Below, one piece after another: positions 11,660 to 23,719 of a stretch of DNA of 64,000 nucleotides. The position numbers and the translations under genes were made by a program. The stretch's first letter is position 1. Each line of letters begins with the position of its first letter. The notes beneath the pieces are model-generated. The model did not search any database. It saw only the letters and a program-made list of their open reading frames with translations, and was not told where the DNA came from. Source of the stretch: Flaccisagitta enflata (Eukaryota > Chaetognatha > Sagittoidea > Aphragmophora); NCBI GenBank assembly GCA_965153355.1, contig OZ231126.1, forward strand, positions 64,604,001-64,668,000, given 5' to 3'.

Positions 11660-11805
11660 TTTAGTCACGGACTCACGACCCAACATTTCGCTGTGTCGGT
11701 CCGTCCCTCCGTCGGTCCATCAAATCTTTAATTGCGAGCGGTTTTTGCATTACTGACTTTACTGCCCCTCCCCAACCGTCCCCGACTGTGGTGGGCGGTC
11801 TGATT
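11660..11805 (+). mobile_element. Degraded HINE-like element (5' part)
   Basis: TTAGTCACGGACTCACGACC, then a GTCGGTCCGTCC tract, CATTACTGACTTTACTGCCCC and CCGTCCCCGACTG resemble the type 1/2 order. The terminal hairpin and TTGTT are not evident. Confidence 0.5.
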
Positions 11806-12182
11806 TTTCCATTTTCCATTTTATTCTTTTTTTTCTGCTGTTGGCGTTGTCCTAGTTGACTGTTCTTTCCCTCAATAATACTAACATCACAATTGCCTTT
11901 TGTCTCGACCAGTATAGTAACAGTTAATGATCCCAAAATACACCTGAGACTTGAATTGAAGCGCGCGCGCATACGACTGGGCTCGGTGCGTGCAGGTGAG
12001 TCCGTTTCTTTTTCTTTTCTTTTTTTTTTGTCCTACTCTGTCGCTATCTCTGTCTCTGTCAGTCTGTCACTGTTTCTATCTTCGTAAAGATAGCCTCGTC
12101 ATTCTTCTCACTCTCTATCTCTGTCTGTCTGTCGCTAAAACGCTAACTCTGTTTCTTTCACTATCTTCGTCCTTCGTCCTTT

Positions 12183-12184
<2 letters not shown>

Positions 12185-12262
<78 letters not shown>
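12185..12262. repeat. (CT)n microsatellite
   Basis: About 75 bp of CT, preceded by imperfect CTCT/TCTG words from about 12030. Confidence 0.95.
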
Positions 12263-12264
<2 letters not shown>

Positions 12265-12457
12265 CTTTCTTACCCGTTGCTAAGGTGACGTCTGCCCAGG
12301 AAATGATTTATCCCAGCGGATTAGTACGAGAGATCTACAGAGACTTCTTTCCTCTTTTTAGCTTTCTTTTCGAGCTCTTTTTTCATCTCAAAAAGTAGAA
12401 CGGGGGTCAGGGAGGAACGCAGCTGAGGAGCTACAAAGAAAAACTAGGAATGGGGAA

Positions 12458-12990
12458 GTGAAGGAAGTTGATGTTTATGGTGATGGTGATGATGATGTTG
12501 ATGTTGATGGTGATGTTGAAGTTGATGATGTTGGTGATTTTGATGATGATGTTGAGGGTGATGTTGATGGTGATGTTGATTTTGATGATGATGGTGATGT
12601 TGATGATGATGTTGAAGTTGATGATGATGGTGATGTTGATGATGATGTTGATGGTGATGATGATGTTGATGGTGATGTTGAAGTTGATGATGATGGTGAT
12701 GTTGATGATGATGTTGATGGTGATGTTGAGGATGATGTTGATGGTGATGTTGAAGTTGATGATGATGGTGATGTTGATGATGATGTTGATGGTGATGATG
12801 ATGTTGATGTTGATGTTGATGTTGATGGTGATGTTGAAGTTGATGATGATGGTGATGTTGATGATGATGTTGATGGTGATGTTGATGATGATGCCGTGAT
12901 GATGATGGTGATGTTGATGATGATGGTGATGTTGATGATGATGGTGATGTTGATGATGATGTTGATGGTGATGTTGAGGATGATGCCGTG
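12458..12990. repeat. GAT/GTTGAT minisatellite with higher-order structure
   Basis: Hexamer-scale GATGTT, GATGAT and GGTGAT units build larger blocks in which GTTGAAGTTGATGATGATGG recurs several times. All six frames stay open (Asp/Val, Met/Leu, His/Gln, Ser/Thr). These are repeat translations with no sign of a gene. Confidence 0.9.
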
Positions 12991-13059
12991 AGGATGATGG
13001 TGAAGGTGGAGACAGGAGACGATGACAGACAGATAAGCAGGCCCGATTTTACTGATTTT

Positions 13060-13400
13060 TTTGACATAGCCAGTCGGGCTCGCTCCCCACATATTGATAA
13101 AGCCCGACGGGAAAACCATGAGCCCGGCTTTGCCCTGTTTTGCCAAATTTTCAAATTTTATCAGCTTTAATTCGTAATGATAGTTACTGATCAGATTATG
13201 CAATCATATGATTATCAGTAATTGTATGATTTTATATGTGAAATACACAAAAATGACCCAAAATGTGAACCGTTTCACTCCATCAGCTTGAGCGCTTCAA
13301 ATCCATTCCAATGAGAGAGAGCCTACCGGGCTCAGAGCCTTCAAAATATGAGAGCCCGAGAGCAAAACAGAGAGCATCGGGCTCGCGGGCTCTTTTTCAA
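13060..13400. other. Region dense in GAGCCCG/CGGGCTC words
   Basis: GGGCTC, GAGCCC or close variants occur about eight times on both strands in 340 bp, for example at 13075, 13120, 13328, 13363 and 13379. It may be a degraded palindromic element. The flanks from 13400 to 13960 show nothing I can identify. Confidence 0.35.
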
Positions 13401-13969
13401 TTTAGGCCTGCAGATAGGACTATGGGACGGTGTGTGATTTACGAGGAGTGTCATCTGGATTGAATATATAGCAAAAATTATTTTCTCATTAACGAAGTTT
13501 GAGCCGATGATTAGGCTTCCAGAAGATTTTGCGTTTCGTCCTTTTTTCCTCAAAATGCACCTGCGCTAACTGATATGAAGACTACGCCATCACCCAGCAG
13601 CCGTGGTCAACTGATGCTTTCGTTGCAACATTGGGCGAGTCCAACTGACAGTATGACATGGATACTACTCTCAGCTGATGCAGGACCTGCGACCTGCCTT
13701 ATGAGCTTCCTTCGTTGAATAAATCGACATAGTATTTTAACCGATATGCAAAACTGTCCCATCATCCAGGTCTGACTGTCATCTACCACATCATTGTTTT
13801 ATTGATGATTGACTGTGTCATTAGCCAACTATTTCAACAAGACTGAATTTCCCCAGAATTTCTCATCTTTTGCAATTATGCAATATGCATTCACGTTTCG
13901 CAGTGCGCCGTAATTTCCAGATCCCTTCAACACCCTTCAAAAGTATCAATTTCCCAAGATCATCTTATG

Positions 13970-14229
13970 GGAGTGTTTCTAGTCACAGACACCCGCGTTT
14001 TTAACGGGCCACTCGGTCGCTCGCTACGTTCGTTCGCTCGCACCTCTCACTCGCTCCGCAGCGCTCCGCTTTGCTACGCTTGCTTCGCTCGCTCGCTCCG
14101 TTCATGGGCTCGCTCACTCACTTTGCTGACTCCCTCGTGGAACAATTGAAATTCTTAAATATGTGTTCACGCTGTAAACGCGTTTCACAGGAACAAACGC
14201 GTTATTGGCGCTCACTAGAAACACGCCCA
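13970..14229 (+). mobile_element. GAGCGA-family inverted-repeat element
   Basis: GGGAGTGTTTCTAGTCACAG at the left and CTAGAAACACGCCC at the right, with CGCTCGCT/CACTCGCT words between. It has the same internal landmarks as the copy at 11134. Confidence 0.7.
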
Positions 14230-14583
14230 ATGTCAATCATGGGTGTACCACTGCTGCCGTTTAGTTTAAACCAATTTTTACCATCCCAAAAAAAGGCAAT
14301 CACCACCAAATCACATCCTCGTCAGTGACGAGTCGTCACCATCGGTTTTCAGTTTTCACACAAATAGAGAGACGAATTCTCTAAGCGCTAAAGTGTGTTG
14401 TATGAACGCGCTTTTCCCGGCGTGACATGAACGGGCCGGCACGGCTTGCTTCTAGATAGTGTTTTTATTGCGCCAAAGAGGGCAAGATCTTTCTTTTATC
14501 CAGAGTCATTAATAGATCACTTGCACGTAGATCATCCAACACGTATCAGTGTCACGCGCAAGAAGAGAGAGACGGAGAGAAAA

Positions 14584-14632
14584 TGATGAGGAAGAAGAAG
14601 AAGACTAAGAGGAAGAAGAAGAAGAAGAAGAA

Positions 14633-14663
<31 letters not shown>

Positions 14664-14919
14664 AAGAAGAAGAAGAAGAAGAAGAAGAAGAAGAAGAAGA
14701 GGAGAAAGAAGAGGAAGAAGAAAAAGAAGAGGAGAAGAAGAAGAAGAAGAAGAAGAAGAAGAAGAAGAAGAAGAAGAAGAAGAAGAAGAAGAAGAAGAAG
14801 AAGAAGAAGAAGAAGAAGAAGAAGAAGAAGAAGAAGAAGAAGAAGAAGAAGAAGAAGAAGAAGAAGAAGAAGAAGAAGAAGAAGAAGAAGAAGAAGAAGA
14901 AGAAGAAGAAGAAGAAGAA

Positions 14920-14966
<47 letters not shown>

Positions 14967-15021
14967 AGAAGAAGAAGAAGAAGAAGAAGAAGAAGAAGAA
15001 GAAGAAGAAGAAGAAGAAGAA

Positions 15022-15068
<47 letters not shown>

Positions 15069-15205
15069 AGAAGAAGAAGAAGAAGAAGAAGAAGAAGAAG
15101 AAGAAGAAGAAGAAGAAGAAGAAGGAGAAGAAATAGAAGAAGAAGAAGAAGAAGAAGAAGAAGAAGAAGAAGAAGAAGAAAAAGAAGAAGAAAAAATTGA
15201 AAGAA
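14584..15205. repeat. Very long (GAA)n/(TTC)n tract
   Basis: About 620 bp almost wholly of AAG/GAA triplets, with rare GGA, ATA or AAA interruptions, so the plus strand is nearly pure purine. Poly-Lys, Arg, Ser, Leu and Phe frames are artefacts. Confidence 0.97.
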
Positions 15206-15218
15206 GAGGGAGAAGAAG

Positions 15219-15453
15219 AACAAGTACCCCGGGGGTACAACGATGCGTCCACATGCTGCTTAGCTTGTTAAGAATGATGACATATTGCATCAATCATGTG
15301 GAATGATGCAATGACTTAAGATTTTGAGTGACTTCCTTGAGTTTTCACCATATATGACTCGTGCTCACCAACGGACCGACGGACCGACGGACCGACGGAC
15401 CAACAGATGGACAGACCAAGCCTCTTATAGAGATGAGTGGACGCATATAAAAA
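15219..15453 (-). mobile_element. HINE-like element, type 3 ends
   Basis: On the minus strand it starts TTTTTATATGCGTCCACTCATCTCTATAAGAGG and ends with GTGGACGCATCGTTG, then hairpin GTACCCCCGGGGTAC and TTGTT (complement at 15219). A GTCS tract lies at about 15370-15415. Its left edge abuts the (GAA)n tract. Confidence 0.75.
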
Positions 15454-15460
15454 GAAAAAG

Positions 15461-15542
15461 AACAAGTGACGCAGGGTCACAATATTGTTGCGGACGGGTG
15501 GGCAGGGGCAGCCAACCCCAATCTACACCCAACACCCTTTCC

Positions 15543-15620
<78 letters not shown>

Positions 15621-15731
15621 GCTTCAAAACGCCCCTTTTTCCACTTTTCGACTCATACTCACGGATCAACGGATGGACGGACGCACGGACGGACAAAGCC
15701 TCTTATAGCGTTGTGTGTCCGCAACTAAAAA
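15461..15731 (-). mobile_element. HINE-like element, type 2 ends, with internal (CA)n
   Basis: Minus strand: TTTTTAGTTGCGGACACACA-like start, CTATAAGAGGCTTTGTCCG, GTCC tract, (TG)n (complement at 15545-15619), then CCGTCCGCAACAATATTGTG and a GTGAC/GTCAC hairpin followed by TTGTT. It lies head to tail beside the preceding copy. Confidence 0.8.
15545..15619. repeat. (CA)n microsatellite inside a HINE-like element
   Basis: About 75 bp of CA. Confidence 0.95.
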
Positions 15732-16091
15732 GTAAAAGAAAAAGAAAAAGAGAAAGAGAAAGAGGAGGAGGAAGGAGTAGATCAAGAAAGAGAAGAACAA
15801 GAAAAAGTAGGTCAGAGACAGACAGACAAAAAGACTGATTGAGACAGACGGACTCAAGTACAAGATTACCAAATGAGTCCCGGCAAGTATGAAACGGGCA
15901 TACGTACATGTATGGTCACTCAAACGAAAGACATTTTGTTATAAACGATGCAATGCCAATGCAATGTGGAAGCCTTAGAGAGGTAATGCACAAATGACAT
16001 TGGATCGAGTGGAGCTGGACCTGTGCCACATGGTGAACAATGAAAAAAGCTCAAGCGGCAGCGCCGTATTTCAATATTTTCTTTTCTATTG

Positions 16092-16295
16092 TTTTTAGTT
16101 GCGGACACGCAACTCTATAAGAGGCTTTCTCCGTCCGTCGGTCCGTCCGTAACCCACGAGTCGAAAAGTGGAAAAAAGAGCGTATCAGATGTTTTTTTTG
16201 GGTATGTGTGTGTGGGGGGGGCATGGGGTGTGGATGGGGGTTGGATGCCTCTGCACACCCGTCCCCAACGATATTGTGAACCCGGGTCACTTGTT
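16092..16295 (+). mobile_element. HINE-like element, type 2 ends, complete
   Basis: TTTTTAGTTGCGGACACGCAACT palindrome at the left, then CTATAAGAGGC and a short GTCC tract. GTCCCCAACGATATTGTGA and the hairpin GTGAACCCGGGTCAC with TTGTT lie at the right. Confidence 0.8.
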
Positions 16296-16350
16296 TTAAT
16301 TACGTCCACGCATCTCTATCACAGGTTCGTCCGCTAGTCAGTCCGAGTTT
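16296..16350 (+). mobile_element. 5' fragment of a type 3 HINE-like element
   Basis: ATTACGTCCACGCATCTCTATCACAGG and GTCCG words follow directly on the TTGTT of the preceding copy, making a head-to-tail pair. Confidence 0.5.
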
Positions 16351-16490
16351 TATCTTCGAGGCAAAAACAACGAAATGGCGAGAGAACTTGGTCTGTACGC
16401 TATAGATTAAATATAATTCATAAGACAATGCAACATAGCCTTGTGCGGTACAAAGGCAAGACGTGAATGCCTCATTTCACCTCCAGGATA

Positions 16491-17050
16491 CAGTAGATCT
16501 CGTCTAGACTTGAGATAACGGGGGCAAGCATTGATGATTAACAAATGAAGCCAGGGGATTGATATTTGGAACATAGACTAATAAAATGATGCTTTATTGC
16601 CCATGATAGTTGGTTGCCATGGAAACGCATTTCCATGTATTTACGCTAAAGTATCAATATTTTGAGAAATTTTTTGAGGGAACATTGCTTAAAATCAAAT
16701 TTGCTACAACTTTCCCACAGTATGTTCTGTAAGAATGTCGCTCGTTTAGCGGTTGCTAGGGGTTGTCACACATGGATACGCTCCCTAGCAACGGCCAAAC
16801 GAGCGATATTCTTACAGAACATACTGTGGGAAAGTTGTAGCAAATTTAATTCTAAGCAATGTTCCCTCAAAAAATTTCTCAAAATATTGATATTTTAGCA
16901 TAAATACATGGAAATGCGTTTCCATGGCAACCAAGTATCATGGGGAATAAATCATTCCTTTATTAATTCATATTCCAAATATCAGCCCTCTAGTTTCATT
17001 TGTTCTTCCATAGTGCTTGCCCCCGTTATAAGTCTAGAAGAGATCTACTG
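16491..17050. mobile_element. Foldback MITE flanked by TA (Tc1/mariner-like)
   Basis: Ends CAGTAGATCT...AGATCTACTG, flanked by TA at 16489-16490 and 17051-17052. The whole 560 bp is one imperfect inverted repeat with arms of about 265 bp, meeting near a GTTGCTAGGGGTTGTCACAC centre. A second copy lies at 31810-32356 and half a copy at 58225-58480. The CAGT start and TA target fit non-autonomous Tc1/mariner elements. No transposase. Confidence 0.85.
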
Positions 17051-17181
17051 TACTTGTTCTGTATTACTTTTCTTGAGAAGAAAAAGGAGAAAGAGGAGCT
17101 AGGAGGCGAATGGCCCAAAGCAAATGAAAATGAGTTTGGTCAAATAGCTTTCTTCTTCTGGTGGCCGGAGAGAGAAACGAG

Positions 17182-17451
17182 AAATAGTCGCAAAAGCGTC
17201 AGATGGTCAGCGGTACCCGTTTCTTTAAGTTATTGCATGTTAGATGTGGAAATGAGAGGGGCAGCAGCCCCGAAGGAGGCGATGACCTATGCTGAGCTAG
17301 GATTTGAGCATTGAGGCTAGGATTTAGCCCTCAAGGCTAGGGTTTGAGCTATGACGGAGAAGAAGAAGGAGAAGGAGAAGAAGGAAAAAATCTCCCATAT
17401 GTGTGAAAGCATAGGTCATCGGCCCCTTTGGGGCCGCTGCCCAAAAGGAAG
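17182..17451 (-). mobile_element. GGGCAGCGGCCC-family element, short copy
   Basis: AATAGTCGCAAAAGCGTCAG, ATGGTCAGCGGTACCCG and GGGCAGCAGCCCCGAAGG lie on the left, and CATAGGTCATCGGCCCC...GGGGCCGCTGCCC on the right. The inverted repeat encloses a few copies of the GAGGCTAGGATTT satellite. The terminal module with a CGCAAAAGCG hairpin lies at the left, so it is read in minus orientation. Confidence 0.7.
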
Positions 17452-17728
17452 AAACGAAAGAGAGAAAAAAATGGGGACCCTCATTATGGTCAGAAAATGT
17501 CACAGGCCAATGATGGAGGATGGCCCTCTCTCAGTCGGTAAGATGAGAAAAATAAAAGAAGAAGAGTGGATAAAGATCAAATGATCAAGAAGGAAGGAGT
17601 TTTCTTTCAAAATAATAAAAGAAAAAAAAGAAAGGAGGACATGAGAAAGGCTGGAATGTCTTCCTCTTCTTTTCATCGACTGTAAACTACCTTTAACGTT
17701 ATATCTTTCTGTGACGTATGTGACTGAG

Positions 17729-17990
17729 GGCGTGTTTCTGGTGACGACCAAAAACGCGTTTGTTCCTGTGAAACGCGATAACAGGATGAACACATATTCA
17801 AGAATTACAACCGTCCCACTAAGAGTGAGCGAAGTGAGTGAGTGAGCCCGTGAATGGAGCGAGCGAGCAAAGCGAGCATAGCAAAGCGGAGCGAGTGAGC
17901 GGAGTGAGCGGTGCGAGCGAACGAACGTAGCGAGCGACCGAGTGGCCCTTTCAAAACGCGATCGTCTTTGACTAGAAACGCCCCCTTTAG
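17729..17990 (-). mobile_element. GAGCGA-family inverted-repeat element
   Basis: GGGCGTGTTTCTGGTGACGA at left, CTAGAAACGCCCCC at right. The middle is built of GAGCGAGCG/GAGTGAGCG words. It is the inverse of the copies at 11134 and 13970. Confidence 0.75.
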
Positions 17991-17999
17991 CTCGCTACG

Positions 18000-18600
18000 T
18001 TGGCAACAAGTCAGCAATTCCCGCGTTTCGCTTCGATGATGATGGAAGCGCTAATGAATGACACATGTCAACTTATATGTATAAAGAAAATCATGAGACT
18101 GTGACATAGTTGTAATGTTTTTATACGTTTAAGCTGATTTGTGTTGCGTCATTTACAATCTGCGAACAATGATAACTGTATTAATGAATCAAAATATTGC
18201 AATTGCAAAGCATGTCAACATCATCCATGTCTATAGAATGAAAAGTGGAACAATATCCCTCACTATACCCTGAAATACATGGAAGAGGGCCTAGTGAACC
18301 CTCACTGACCAGTTAATACGCGCACCACTCCTAGTTTTCCACAAAGCAGAATCTGAAAAACAAACCTTCTCAATCAAACCCAAAAGCAAACTGCTAGCTG
18401 CTTACCAAAAGTAGTTAGGGCAATAATTGTTACTTTTTTAACCAAGATTAGACCAGTGCATGTCCAACTCATCCGCGAATTTGATCATTACAATTAATTG
18501 CAATTTTTGCGTAACGCGTCAACCATAAACGATAACCATTTGCGGCAATCCAATATCTATATCAACCATTTAATGTAGGCGTGGATCTGAGAGGACTGAC
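18000..18600. other. Unique A+T-rich sequence, no gene recognised
   Basis: No coding or structured repeat signal noted. Confidence 0.4.
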
Positions 18601-18839
18601 CTCGTCAGCGTGAAATCCAGATTTACGACATGTTTATTATGTTTACCAGGAAGACGATTAGCCACAGTGACAAGAAAGAATTGTATAATTCAAAGGGTTG
18701 TGGTTAGAATGAAAGAAGCCCAAGTTATATTTCAACCGGAGGTTTATCAATCAGTTGGATACAATGACCGTTCGACTCAGGGCCGTATGGCAAGGGGCCG
18801 CCAGGACCGCCATGGCGGACCCTTGTTGGGACACACACC

Positions 18840-18959
<120 letters not shown>

Positions 18960-19117
18960 AGTGTTTTAAACCCGATTCAAAGGGGATTAGTGAAATTGAT
19001 TGCCACCACTGTGCTATTCACCGATATGGGCTCTCATAGTTTCTCATAGGCAATATCCAAACTGATCATTTCCTAACTTTTATTTTGTTGTACTCATTTA
19101 CTTCATTATGAGAAACT

Positions 19118-19737
19118 AGTACCTTCCGAGCAAACCTGGCTAAAACTGGAGGATTAATTTTTGTTACTTTAATTTTATTTCCCAAACTTCATTTTTTGTA
19201 TCTAATTTAATTAAAAGATACTTAATTCCTTGAGCATATTTGGCTGTCAAAAAAAAATAACTCGTGAAATCAAAGTGCATGAAGACATCAATATAAAGTG
19301 TTCTGACCCAGACCATTAGATTCAGCAGAAAATTTTACCTATACTAGACTACAAGAACAGCTTAGTCAGACAATTATTTCAGATTTTATGGCCATTTAAA
19401 GTTATCAAGGACAATAGTCCTGAATTATTTTGAGGAAATTGTCCTTAAAAACTTTAAATGGCTCTAAAATGTAACAAAATTATCTGACTGAGCTGTTCTT
19501 GTAGTCTAGAATAGGTAAAATTTTTTGCTGAATCCAATAGTCAGGGTTAAAACGCTCCATATTGATGTCTTCATGCACTTTGATTTCACAAGTTATTTTT
19601 TTTTGGACAGCCAAATATGTTCAAGGAATTAAGTATCTTTCAATTAAGTTAGATACAAAGAATGAAGTTAAGAAAATGAAATTAAAGTAACAAAAATTAA
19701 TCCTCCAGTTTTAGCCGGGTTTGCTCGGAAGGTACTG
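19118..19737. mobile_element. Large foldback MITE
   Basis: AGTACCTTCCGAGCAAACC at the left pairs with GGTTTGCTCGGAAGGTACTG at the right, and the two ~300-bp arms are imperfect inverse complements along their length. The right end reads CTG then TA, matching a CAGT-type, TA-targeting element; the left boundary has drifted. No coding sequence. Confidence 0.8.
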
Positions 19738-20045
19738 TATCATCTAAATATTTTCTTCTAAAGATGTCTACTGAGCAACAATTTTGGTTTATGCCTAAAC
19801 ATTGTAAAGTACAATGTTTAAACGGTGACCTATTGTTTGTGCAACATCTAGTAAAGATTTATGTTACGTTTAAAACAACGCATTCTTTTACTGATGTTTT
19901 TGAATAGAGACAAAAAAGTCACTTATTAGATTGATTGGGACACTAAGAAGTTGTCGTGACACAAATTGGAGGTGGACCCCCCAAAATCATGGACTCCCAT
20001 ACAGCGCTGGTTCGACTTCTACATAATTTTGTCCGTTGACTGAAG

Positions 20046-20068
20046 GGGGGGGGGGGGGTGAGGGGGGA
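20046..20068. repeat. G-rich homopolymer stretch
   Basis: A run of about 13 G followed by TGAGGGGGGAGG. Confidence 0.8.
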
Positions 20069-20269
20069 GGTCATTAGCCCGCGACTTTGTTGAAAAAATG
20101 AATGGATGATGATATGATGACAGCAAAGCGGATAACAATCTATCTGAGGCGATTAGAAAGGCATTATCAAACGATTTCAAAGAACAAACTGAATGAGCAG
20201 ACAAATGACGACGGTTGTTGACAACATGAAAGCGATAACGTTAACGACAACGACGATAGGGAAAAACGT

Positions 20270-20430
<161 letters not shown>

Positions 20431-20849
20431 CTAATTTAAAGGATGTTCGATGATGGTTAACGGCTGTATCCAAATTTTTTGATAATGCAACCCTTAAGGT
20501 AAACTTTTAAAAAGCATAATTGAAGTTGGTCTAGTAAAAGGATTTTCAAACTGAAGTGTTTTTATAACTTTGGGCTACTACAGAGGAGTTGTCATGGTTA
20601 CTGGGCCGACTGAAAGTTAGCTTTACTTGGAAGGAGTTGCAGAACGGGTTTAATGACAATGGACAACCCAAGTATCTCGAGGATGCAAGGATGGATCCAT
20701 GTCCTGCGATCTATCTCCAAAACAATCTGTTCGAGTAATGATCGAATGGACTCGATGGACAAACAATAAATGGCCATTACAAAACCAATGAACAAATCCT
20801 CAGATAACTTAATGAAGCGCGAAGGCTCATCTCAAAACAACTTGCCGGG

Positions 20850-21319
20850 TATATATGTATAGATAATGATAAATGTATAGATAATGATAAGTACGATTTA
20901 CGAAGATAACGACAAAAAAAAAGCGTCGGTGATTGACAATGACGCCAGGCGGAAATGAAAACGATGCTTAAATCACGACTATGGACAATAGACAGTGCGT
21001 CAACATGACAAATTGACAATGGATAAAATACAATTCTCACATCATGGATTCGCAGTTCATATCACGACAATGGATAATAGACAGCGCTTAGGTACGACAA
21101 TGACAGAAACCAACGATCACTTCATTGATGAACGAAAGAAACGTCAGAGAAGGCGTCGATGGTTGAAAAGGACGACGACATTGACAACGAATGTAGATTC
21201 AAACGCTCAGCTACAACGACGTCGACAACTTCAAAATCGACGATCTCCAGTATAGTTATTGCGTCAACGTTAAAAAAGCCCACTACGATTACGGAGACGC
21301 CGATTAGGACATTTATGAA

Positions 21320-21351
<32 letters not shown>

Positions 21352-22120
21352 TGAATTGAATTCAATGAAAGTGTCGACGAAGATTTCGACGACGACGACA
21401 GCAAAGATGAAGACAAAAAAATTACGGAGACGTCGATGAGGATAACACTTTCAAGGACGACGACGACGAAGTCTTAAATTCATTGTACGTGACAACGAGG
21501 ACGACGAAAAATACGACAATAACTACGAAGACGAGGACAAAATTGACTACAATGACGACGACAAAGACGAAAAGTTATACGCTTGAATTGATATCAGTGA
21601 CAACGCTGTTGTACCTTCAGAGTATCTACCACGAGGCCAACGTCTGGGACAACGACGACGTTGTGACCAACCTGTTAGGACAACGACGACGTTGAGGCAA
21701 TAATGACGATTTTGAGGACAACTTCAACAACGACACAGACGACCCCGCTAACATTCCCAGGAGAAGCGACAATCCTGACGACGACGAAGAAGACGACGAC
21801 GACGTCAATAACGACATCGTGGACATCGCAGATGACGACAGCAAAGACTGGCATAAGGCAGAACAGCCAATTTTTTATTCACCATCTTCTAGTTAGACAA
21901 GTATAAACCTTGATTTGATTTTTTGGTTTGATCCTTTGAAGATCCAATACTTAACATGTCCACTAATCCTGTAGCATTTTTTTTTCCGTAAGAAAGGATT
22001 TTCAAAATGTCATCCTCATTTAAGCGTTTGTTCTCCTAAAAAAAGTCTATCCTATCTGTTCAATGCGCACTAATCATCCCAGGAATCAGGTCTTTCAATC
22101 GAAATGAAAGGCGTGTATTT
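20850..22120. repeat. Degenerate GACAATGGA / GACGACGA-rich region
   Basis: From about 20850 words such as GACAATGGATAATAGACAG recur. From about 21160 the sequence becomes rich in ACGACGACGAC. Open frames are Thr- or Asp-rich repeat translations. A non-repetitive gap lies at about 21890-22110. Confidence 0.65.
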
Positions 22121-22299
22121 TGACGACGACGACGAAGATAACGTCTTCAATAACAAGAGCGATAACGACGTTGAAGACGAGGAGGATAACGTCTTCAACA
22201 ACGGCAAGAACGATATCGACGATGAACATGACGAGAACTGGGGACAAGAATGACGATGACCACAGCGACGGCTTTTATGGCGACGTCCATAACGACGAC

Positions 22300-22590
22300 G
22301 TCAACTATAGCCTTAACGATGACGTTAACGACGACGTCAGCGTCAGCGTCAACGACGACGTCAACAACGACGTCAACGACGACGTCAACGACGACGTCAA
22401 CGACGACGTCAACAAGCGTCAACGACGACGTCAACGATGACGTCAACGATGACGTCAACAACGACGTCAACTACGACGTCAACGAGCGTCAACGACGACG
22501 TCAACGACGACGTCAACGATGACGTCAACGACGACGTCAACGAGCGTCAACAACGACGTCAACGACGACGTCAACGGCGACGTCAACAGC
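22300..22590. repeat. 12-bp minisatellite (GACGACGTCAAC)n
   Basis: Units GACGACGTCAAC, GATGACGTCAAC and AACGACGTCAAC are repeated about 20 times. Each contains the palindrome GACGTC, and those with T before give the 8-bp palindrome TGACGTCA. Frames such as NDDVNDDV follow from the period. Confidence 0.9.
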
Positions 22591-22799
22591 GACGACTTTT
22601 GCACCGACGAGAACCTAATCTTACGAGTTCTTCTTTTTCCCGGACGTCGGCACGTAAAAAAAATCCTCTTGCTTATACCTTTTTCTCGTTGCTTCTTCTT
22701 TTTCGTTCATTTGCGTTTCAGGAGATTAGTTTTTTATCGCTTTTAAATTTCTCTCTTCTTTTCTTCTCTTTTTCTCTTCCTTTTTCTCTCTCTGCCCTT

Positions 22800-22921
22800 C
22801 TTAGGTGCGACAAAGCACCTCTATAACTGGCTGTGTCCGTTGGTCGGTCGGTCGGTCGGTCGGGTAACGCATTCGTTCGACGATCCACACGTCGCACCTT
22901 ATTGGCCTACTTGGCCTTGTT
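22800..22921 (+). mobile_element. Short HINE-like element, type 4 ends
   Basis: TTAGGTGCGACAAAGCACCT at the left is a stem-loop. CTATAACTGGC and a GTYG tract follow. The 3' subterminal GTCGCACCTT is the inverse of AGGTGCGAC. The end hairpin GGCCTACTTGGCC is followed by TTGTT. Confidence 0.75.
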
Positions 22922-22954
22922 CTTCTCCTTCTCTCCTTTTCTCTTTCTCTTTTT

Positions 22955-23485
22955 GGGCAGCGGCCCCGGAGGAGCTGATGACCTATGATTCCACATAGGG
23001 CAATTTTCTCCGGTTTCCGTCCGTCCGTCTGTCCGTCCCCCCCCTCCCCCAAGCCTCAAATAAAGGCTCTCAGACCCCAAATCTGGCCTTTCAGACCTCA
23101 AATCAGACCTTACTGACCCCAAATCAGGCTTCTCAGACCTCCAATCAGGCCTCCCAGACCCCAAATCAGGCCTCTCAGACCCCAAATCAGGCCTCCCAAA
23201 CCCCATATCAGGCTTTTCAGACCCCAAATTAGACCCCTCAGACCCAAATCAGGCCTTTCAGACCCCAAACCAAGCCTCTCACACCCTAAATCAGACCTTT
23301 CAGAGCCAAAATCAGGCCTCTCGGCCCTCCAAACCAGCTTCTCAAACCAAGGAAAAATGTCCTATGTGGAATCATAGGTCATTGGCCCCTCCGGGGCCGC
23401 TGCCCCTCTTATAATCTCCTTCCCACATACACTAACTTAGGGGCATCGGGTACCGCTGACCATGTAACGCTTTTGCGACTATTCT
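22955..23485 (+). mobile_element. GGGCAGCGGCCC-family element with 21-bp satellite
   Basis: Inverted ends GGGCAGCGGCCCCGGAGGAG at 22955 and CTCCGGGGCCGCTGCCC ending about 23403, extended by ATGACCTATGATTCCACATA and its inverse. The interior is about 14 units of CCTCTCAGACCCCAAATCAGG (21 bp). The tail reads GGGTACCGCTGACCATGTAA, then the hairpin CGCTTTTGCG and ACTATT. Confidence 0.8.
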
Positions 23486-23545
23486 TTTCTTTTTTCCTTT
23501 CTTTGTTTTGTTCATACATTCATCCAATTTTCAGACATTTTCAGA

Positions 23546-23550
<5 letters not shown>

Positions 23551-23620
<70 letters not shown>

Positions 23621-23641
23621 AAAAAAAAAAAAAAAAAAAAA
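23551..23641. repeat. (CT)n then poly-A
   Basis: CT run to about 23614, followed by about 22 A. Confidence 0.95.
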
Positions 23642-23719
23642 GAGAGCAAGGAACTCGATAGAGTATGATCTCAGAACGCATCAAACTCAGACTGTGATTT
23701 TTTCGTGTCGTGTATCCGT

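Noticed and set aside
12444-13203. Long Asp/Val, Met/Leu, His/Gln and Ser/Thr frames
   Set aside because: Frames are open on both strands because of the GAT/GTTGAT repeat, and none is preferred.
14532-15293. Open frames of poly-Ser, Leu, Phe, Lys and Arg over 200 residues
   Set aside because: All are translations of the (GAA)n tract in different frames.
22300-22590. CRISPR-like array
   Set aside because: Units are contiguous 12-bp repeats with no unique spacers, in a eukaryotic setting.
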